A DNA stretch of 8,957 nucleotides from CAZAKZ01 sp964485695 (GTDB taxonomy: Bacteria > Planctomycetota > JAFGQW01): positions 1 through 8,957 of the forward strand of contig CAZAKZ010000195.1 of NCBI GenBank assembly GCA_964485695.1, written 5' to 3'. The notes under the pieces are model-generated. The model had not been told where the DNA came from, did no database searches, and worked only from the letters and a program-made list of their open reading frames with translations. Shown in pieces: positions 5,497 through 8,957 of the stretch; position 1 is the first letter of the stretch; each line of letters starts with the position of its first letter. The position numbers and the translations under genes were made by a program.

Positions 5497-6699
5497 TTGA
5501 ATCCGAGGGTTCTTGCCGATCCGGGCCTCTACTCGGTGCCCGGCGCTGCCCGGCTCTCCCATGAGGCCCCGGGTGCGTCCCTGGCCGTGGACACGCTCCT
5601 CGAGGCGGAGAGGGCCTTTCTCGAGGACGCCTGCGCCTCTCCCCTCTCGTTCTCCCGGGCCGGAGCGGACACCTACAGGATCTCCGGTCCGAGCCGCTAT
5701 CTCGAGGACGCCCTGTCCACCTGGGCCCGGACCGAGGCCCCCGGCCCCGGCTGCATCCTGGGAACGGTGCTGGGCCACACCCTCGAGCAGGCCCGGCGCC
5801 GGTCGTTTTGCGTCCCCCTGGCGCACGGTCGCGTCCTGGACCTCACCCGGGGCACGAAGGTCATGGGCATCCTCAACGTGACCCCCGACAGCTTCTCCGA
5901 CGGCGGCCTCCACGCCACCCCGACCGACGCCGTGGACCATGCTCTGTCCATGGCCGAGGCCGGCGCCACCCTCCTCGACATCGGCGGGGAATCCACCCGC
6001 CCGGGCGCGTCGGCCGTGAACGCGGACGAGGAACTACGCCGGGTGATCCCGGTGGTGGAGGCGCTCCGGGACCGGACGGACGCACTCCTCAGCGTGGACA
6101 CATCCAAGGCCCGGGTGGCCGGGGCGGCCGTGGAGGCGGGTGCCCATCTCGTCAACGACGTCACGGCCCTGGTGGGCGATCCGGACATGGCCGGGGTGGT
6201 GGCGGAGTCGGGCGCGGCCGGAATCCTCATGCACATGCGCGGCACCCCCCGCTCCATGCAGGACAATCCTGATTACCAGGACGTGGTGGTCGAGATCCTG
6301 GAGGAACTCAGGGCGGCGCTCCACAGAGCCCGGGAAGGCGGCTTGCCCCTGGACCGTACCCTCGTCGACCCCGGCATCGGCTTTGGCAAGCGCCTCGGCC
6401 ACAACCTCGAGGTGCTGCACTACCTGCCCGTGCTGCGCAGCCTCGGCCGCCCCCTGGTGCTGGGGGCCAGCCGCAAGTCGTTCCTGGGCCATCTCACCGG
6501 CATTTCCTCGGCCGCGGACCGGATCTCCGGATCCTTGGGCATCTCGGCCCTGGCCGCGGCCATGGGCGTGGAGGTGCTCCGGGTCCACGACGTAAAAGAG
6601 ACCGTCCAGGTGGTACGGGTGGTCAGTGCCATGGCGGCCGGCAGGCCGCCTTACGACACTGCGGCCGGCCCGGCAACCGGAAGGAGGGTACAGGTGTGA
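5497..6699 (+). CDS. folP: Dihydropteroate synthase with N-terminal extension
   Basis: FolP condenses p-aminobenzoate with dihydropterin pyrophosphate to dihydropteroate in folate synthesis, in the cytoplasm. All core motifs of the TIM barrel are present (numbering from TTG 5497): MGILNVTPDSFSDGG (123-137), DIGGESTRPG (161-170), SVDTSKARVA, LVNDVTAL, MHMRGTPRSMQ, DPGIGFGK (291-298), GASRKSFLG (from 323) and RVHDV (362-366). The enzyme should be active. At 400 residues it is about 115 longer than the usual 270-290. The extra N-terminal part (about 1-118) has no motif I can name, but longer FolP forms with an N-terminal domain occur in other phyla. The start is uncertain: TTG 5497 lacks a good ribosome site, while CTG 5461 (412 residues) is well placed behind GAGGAG. 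The stop overlaps cdaA by GTGA. Confidence 0.93.
   Translation: MNPRVLADPGLYSVPGAARLSHEAPGASLAVDTLLEAERAFLEDACASPLSFSRAGADTYRISGPSRYLEDALSTWARTEAPGPGCILGTVLGHTLEQARRRSFCVPLAHGRVLDLTRGTKVMGILNVTPDSFSDGGLHATPTDAVDHALSMAEAGATLLDIGGESTRPGASAVNADEELRRVIPVVEALRDRTDALLSVDTSKARVAGAAVEAGAHLVNDVTALVGDPDMAGVVAESGAAGILMHMRGTPRSMQDNPDYQDVVVEILEELRAALHRAREGGLPLDRTLVDPGIGFGKRLGHNLEVLHYLPVLRSLGRPLVLGASRKSFLGHLTGISSAADRISGSLGISALAAAMGVEVLRVHDVKETVQVVRVVSAMAAGRPPYDTAAGPATGRRVQV
6681..6687 (+). promoter_or_regulatory. Strong Shine-Dalgarno AAGGAGG for cdaA
   Basis: AAGGAGG lies 8 nt before GTG 6696, inside the folP 3' end. It decides the GTG start and, with the GTGA overlap, couples cdaA translation to folP. 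Confidence 0.75.
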
Positions 6700-7595
6700 T
6701 CACACTGCTCGCCGCCTGGACCTTCTCCACAGCCATCGAGATCTTCATCCTCTTCATCTGCTTCTACGGCATCCTCGTCTTCCTCAAGGGCACCCGGGGC
6801 AGCGGGATCATCAAGGGGCTCTTCTTCTTCATCATCACGGGCTACATCGTTCTCAGCGGCGTCCTGGAGCTCGCGGACTGGCCCCACCTGTCCTACGTGT
6901 TCCAGAACCTGGTGACCCTGGCCGCCATCTTCATGATCGTCATCTTCATGCCCGAGATCCGGCAAGGCCTCACCAAGATCGGCCAGATCCCCCTCGTGGG
7001 GCAGTTCCTCCAGACCGATCCCGGATTCATCCCGGAGCTCCTGAGGGCGGTGCGGAACCTGAGCCGCGAGAAGATCGGCGCCCTGGTGGCCATCGAGCGG
7101 GAGGTGGGCCTCAGGAGCGTCACCGAGGGCGGCGTGTTCATGGATTCCGAGGTGAAGAGCGAGATCATCGAGACCATCTTCTGGCCGGGGTCCGCCCTCC
7201 ACGACGGAGGCGCACTCATCCAGAACGGCCGCATCGGCGCGGCCGGCTGCATCTTTCCCCTCACAGAGAATCCCAAGGTGTCCCGGCGCCTCGGCACCCG
7301 GCACCGGGCCGCCATCGGGATCAGCGAAGAGACCGACGCCATCGCCATCATCGTCTCGGAGGAGACCGGTGCCATCTCCGTCGCCCACCGCGGCGAGCTT
7401 CACCGGCGGCTCAAGCCCGAGGAATTCGAGCCCCTCCTGCGGGAGCTCCTGGCCAGCCGGAGCCCGGAGAAAAGAGAGAAGGACGAGAAAAAGAGGGAAA
7501 CCAGATCCGGGCCCGGATCAGAGCAAAAAACCGAGATCATCACGGAAATCCTGACGTCTGGTGAGACGCGGGACCGCACCGGAAAGGAGAAGTAG
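6696..7595 (+). CDS. cdaA: Membrane diadenylate cyclase CdaA
   Basis: CdaA makes cyclic di-AMP from two ATP. The 299-residue product has three hydrophobic segments (about 7-31, 40-56 and 68-87), then FMPEIRQGLTKIGQ, the family's PEIR join to the DAC domain. The catalytic part follows: LHDGGALI with Asp 170, and GTRHRAAIGISE with RHR at 202-204, then IIVSEETGAISVA. The DGA motif of the family reads DGG here, a variant I believe occurs naturally in other CdaA proteins. The catalytic Asp and the RHR motif are kept, so activity is expected. A charged tail of about 45 residues (Lys/Glu/Arg-rich, from about 253) ends the protein. Start GTG has AAGGAGG 8 nt upstream and overlaps folP by 4 nt. The YbbR-type gene follows after 3 nt; c-di-AMP usually controls potassium and osmolyte balance and wall homeostasis. 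Confidence 0.93.
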   Translation: MITLLAAWTFSTAIEIFILFICFYGILVFLKGTRGSGIIKGLFFFIITGYIVLSGVLELADWPHLSYVFQNLVTLAAIFMIVIFMPEIRQGLTKIGQIPLVGQFLQTDPGFIPELLRAVRNLSREKIGALVAIEREVGLRSVTEGGVFMDSEVKSEIIETIFWPGSALHDGGALIQNGRIGAAGCIFPLTENPKVSRRLGTRHRAAIGISEETDAIAIIVSEETGAISVAHRGELHRRLKPEEFEPLLRELLASRSPEKREKDEKKRETRSGPGSEQKTEIITEILTSGETRDRTGKEK

Positions 7596-7598
7596 GCC

Positions 7599-8729
7599 AT
7601 GCTGCATCTCGTCCGGTTCCTCACCCATGACTGGCTGAACAAGGTCCTGGCTCTCGTGCTGGCCGTCATCATCTTCCTGGTGGTGGACGGAAAGATCAAC
7701 AAACCCGTATCCGAGGTTTTCACCATCGAGTTCGGTCAGGTTCGCAGGAGCACCGGCGAGAACACCCTCTTTTTGACCCTGGAATCCGGGTACACAGCCA
7801 AGCTGGAGGGTCTGGATCCGATCGGCCCGGAGGATAGTCTGGAAAAGAACAAGATCGAGGCAAAGTTCACGGGCCCCAACCAGCTCATCAGCGACATCAA
7901 AAAAAACGGAAATACCGGTTCCCTCGTGGCATCCCTGGAATACAAGCTGGCCATCCAGGACCCGAAGGTGGACGAGCAGATCAAGGACATCCCAGGGACG
8001 CAGATCCGGTTCCACGACATCGACACCGGCAAGATCACCATCGAGAAGATCCCGAACCTGCAGGTTCGGATCCTCAGAGTCATCACCCAACCCGTGAACG
8101 TCACACCGGATCGCTCCTGGTTCCGGGCCGCCCTGCCGGGCTACCAGCTGGGGGAACCCGTTCCGGACCGGCCCACGGTGAACGTGACCTGCTCGAAGCG
8201 CTACTTCGACTTCTCTGCGGTGCGCCTCGTGCCCAGAGACAGGATCTCCGGCAACCCGATAGAATCCCAAAAGCTGAAGGAGGAGGTCAACCGGCGCTCC
8301 TTCAGGGTCGAGCGACCCCGGGACATTCCGCCCTGGGTCACTTTCTCCGCGGATCCCGCCGAGATGGAGGTCACTCTCCGCCTCGTGCCGGTGGACGACA
8401 AGCTGGATATCGAGGTGCCCATCGTGCTCAAGGTGCCCCCCGACGGCAGCCTTAACCCCACGCCTGCCAAGACACGGGAAACCTTCACCTTCATCGGCCC
8501 CCTCACCCTGCTGCAGCGCTGTAAGAAGCTCGAGGGCACCGGCCAGGAAATCCAGGCGGTCCTCAACCTGACGCGCCTCAGCAACGAGAGGATCAAGAAG
8601 CTCAAGGAGGACGGTATCCCCCTGAAGCCCGAGTTTGACTATCCTTTCGAGGAGGCCAAGCGCCTGATTCGCTGCGAGCAGCCCAAGTCCATCTGGCTCA
8701 CCGGGAAGAAGGCGCCCGAAAAGGAGTGA
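7599..8729 (+). CDS. YbbR-domain protein, CdaR-type regulator of CdaA
   Basis: The 376-residue product has one N-terminal membrane anchor (WLNKVLALVLAVIIFLVVDG, about 12-31), then an extracytoplasmic part rich in beta strands with repeated valine-rich segments, for example SLVASLEYKL, KIPNLQVRILRVI, PTVNVTCSKRYFDF, MEVTLRLVPVDDKLDIEVPI and TFTFIGPLTLLQRC. These fit several tandem YbbR domains (probably three to four). YbbR proteins encoded beside cdaA (CdaR in Firmicutes) bind and tune CdaA from outside the membrane. The domains are divergent, so the call leans on the anchor and on the position 3 nt after cdaA. ATG 7599 has AAAGGAGA 8 nt upstream. A hairpin with T5 follows the stop within 8 nt, so this is the last gene of the operon; no glmM follows. 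Confidence 0.8.
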   Translation: MLHLVRFLTHDWLNKVLALVLAVIIFLVVDGKINKPVSEVFTIEFGQVRRSTGENTLFLTLESGYTAKLEGLDPIGPEDSLEKNKIEAKFTGPNQLISDIKKNGNTGSLVASLEYKLAIQDPKVDEQIKDIPGTQIRFHDIDTGKITIEKIPNLQVRILRVITQPVNVTPDRSWFRAALPGYQLGEPVPDRPTVNVTCSKRYFDFSAVRLVPRDRISGNPIESQKLKEEVNRRSFRVERPRDIPPWVTFSADPAEMEVTLRLVPVDDKLDIEVPIVLKVPPDGSLNPTPAKTRETFTFIGPLTLLQRCKKLEGTGQEIQAVLNLTRLSNERIKKLKEDGIPLKPEFDYPFEEAKRLIRCEQPKSIWLTGKKAPEKE

Positions 8730-8736
8730 ATTTCAT

Positions 8737-8760
8737 CCTCCGGCAGAGCTGGAGGTTTTT
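8737..8760 (+). terminator. Intrinsic terminator of the folP-cdaA-ybbR operon
   Basis: CCTCCGGC (8737-8744) pairs with GCTGGAGG (8748-8755) around an AGA loop, with one G-U pair (8742-8750), and is followed directly by TTTTT (8756-8760). It starts 7 nt after the stop codon of the YbbR-type gene. Stem, loop and T tract match a Rho-independent terminator. It shares its design with the hairpin at 18-39. Confidence 0.8.
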
Positions 8761-8768
8761 GATTGTGA

Positions 8769-8783
8769 ACCGCTCAAAGCGGT
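8769..8783. repeat. Short perfect hairpin ACCGCT-CAA-AGCGGT
   Basis: A perfect 6-bp stem (8769-8774 with 8778-8783) around a CAA loop comes eight bases after the terminator T tract. A further small stem, CCGCC-TGAA-GGTGG (8795-8799 with 8804-8808, one G-U pair), follows. Both belong to a stretch of dense secondary structure with no reading frame of note. Confidence 0.45.
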
Positions 8784-8804
8784 ATGTTTCTGGTCCGCCT
8801 GAAG

Positions 8805-8877
8805 GTGGAAACGTGCCCGTTCAGTAGCAATGGCCATGTATAGCTGTGCTCGCGTCCGACAGGCTACTGACTTCCAC
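8805..8877. other. Nested inverted repeats, possible structured RNA or element end
   Basis: An outer stem GTGGAA/TTCCAC (8805-8810 with 8872-8877) encloses an inner perfect 8-bp stem TCAGTAGC/GCTACTGA (8821-8828 with 8863-8870). The sides between the stems are 10 and 1 nt, and the terminal loop is 34 nt, containing the palindrome TGGCCA. The nesting suggests a folded RNA or a hairpin end of a mobile element. The strand is unknown and no family was recognised. The outer stem competes with the hairpin at 8795-8808. Confidence 0.4.
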
Positions 8878-8885
8878 GGTCTGTT

Positions 8886-8957
8886 TTTGTCCTGAATCGG
8901 GACATCTCAGGGCCGTGGGCTGCTCCACGGCCCTGAGATGTCCCGATTCAGGACAAA
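8886..8957. repeat. Perfect 33-bp-arm palindrome at window end
   Basis: Bases 8886-8918 are the exact reverse complement of 8925-8957, around the six-base centre GCTGCT. Each arm holds its own small inverted repeat, TGTCC-7 nt-GGACA (8888-8904 in the left arm). Removing the outer TT/AA, the unit begins with TGTCC and ends with GGACA, the TG...CA form of many insertion-sequence ends. Because T runs precede and A runs follow the stem, polarity is wrong for a two-way terminator. It could be a MITE-like pair of facing ends, a cruciform site, or an assembly fold-back. Confidence 0.85.

Noticed and set aside
6626..7564. 312-codon + strand frame overlapping folP and cdaA
   Set aside because: The product is a low-complexity Arg/His/Pro-rich string, the usual look of an out-of-frame translation of a GC-rich gene; cdaA in the other frame is unambiguous.
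8805..8877. Nested stems read as an integron attC site or group II intron end
   Set aside because: The conserved attC ends (GTTRRRY/RYYYAAC) are absent, and I see no intron domain V-like hairpin or reverse transcriptase gene.
8886..8957. Palindrome read as a bidirectional terminator
   Set aside because: Two-way terminators have A runs before and T runs after the stem on one strand; here the order is reversed.
1..8957. tRNA, rRNA or CRISPR array
   Set aside because: No cloverleaf with a TTCRA-type arm, no rRNA core sequence and no regularly spaced direct repeats were found in the non-coding stretches.

Overview
This is a high-GC bacterial chromosomal segment with eight protein-coding genes, all on the + strand. 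Structured non-coding DNA lies at both ends. The genes mix envelope biogenesis (two to three outer-membrane-type lipoproteins), DNA repair, folate synthesis and cyclic-di-AMP signalling. Lipobox signal peptides plus BamD-like and LptE-like proteins point to a diderm (two-membrane) bacterium. The style of the HEAT-repeat lipoprotein and of the LptE-like protein suggests Planctomycetota or a neighbouring lineage. This is an inference from protein style only; there is no rRNA or other marker here to settle it.

Layout: 1-287 is a non-coding lead-in with three short hairpins. 288-1391 encodes a HEAT-repeat lipoprotein. 1392-1659 is a spacer with a good sigma70-like promoter (1497-1525) and a GC-rich leader. 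1660-2985 encodes a CNNM/CBS-pair transporter-like membrane protein starting at TTG, followed 14 nt later by recO (3000-3770). A second candidate promoter (extended -10) lies inside the 3' end of recO. Then come a BamD-like TPR lipoprotein (3950-4948), an LptE-like lipoprotein (4945-5436, ATGA overlap), folP (5497-6699), cdaA (6696-7595, GTGA overlap) and a YbbR/CdaR-type protein (7599-8729). A hairpin with a T5 tract follows immediately. The last 228 bases hold no gene but are dense in secondary structure, ending in a perfect 33-bp-arm palindrome at the window edge.

How the genes work together: tight spacing and overlaps make 1660-8729 look like one operon or two overlapping ones. The BamD-like and LptE-like proteins would serve outer-membrane protein and LPS assembly. 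The diadenylate cyclase CdaA and its YbbR partner form a membrane c-di-AMP synthesis/regulation pair. FolP sits directly before cdaA, an arrangement known in several phyla; the glmM gene that often follows ybbR is absent before the terminator. Four of the eight genes appear to use GTG or TTG starts.

The core genes are ordinary and recognisable. The least explained material is in the flanks: two hairpins of the same design with compensatory base changes at opposite ends of the gene block, a nested-stem structure at 8805-8877, and the terminal palindrome, which resembles facing transposon ends or an assembly fold-back.
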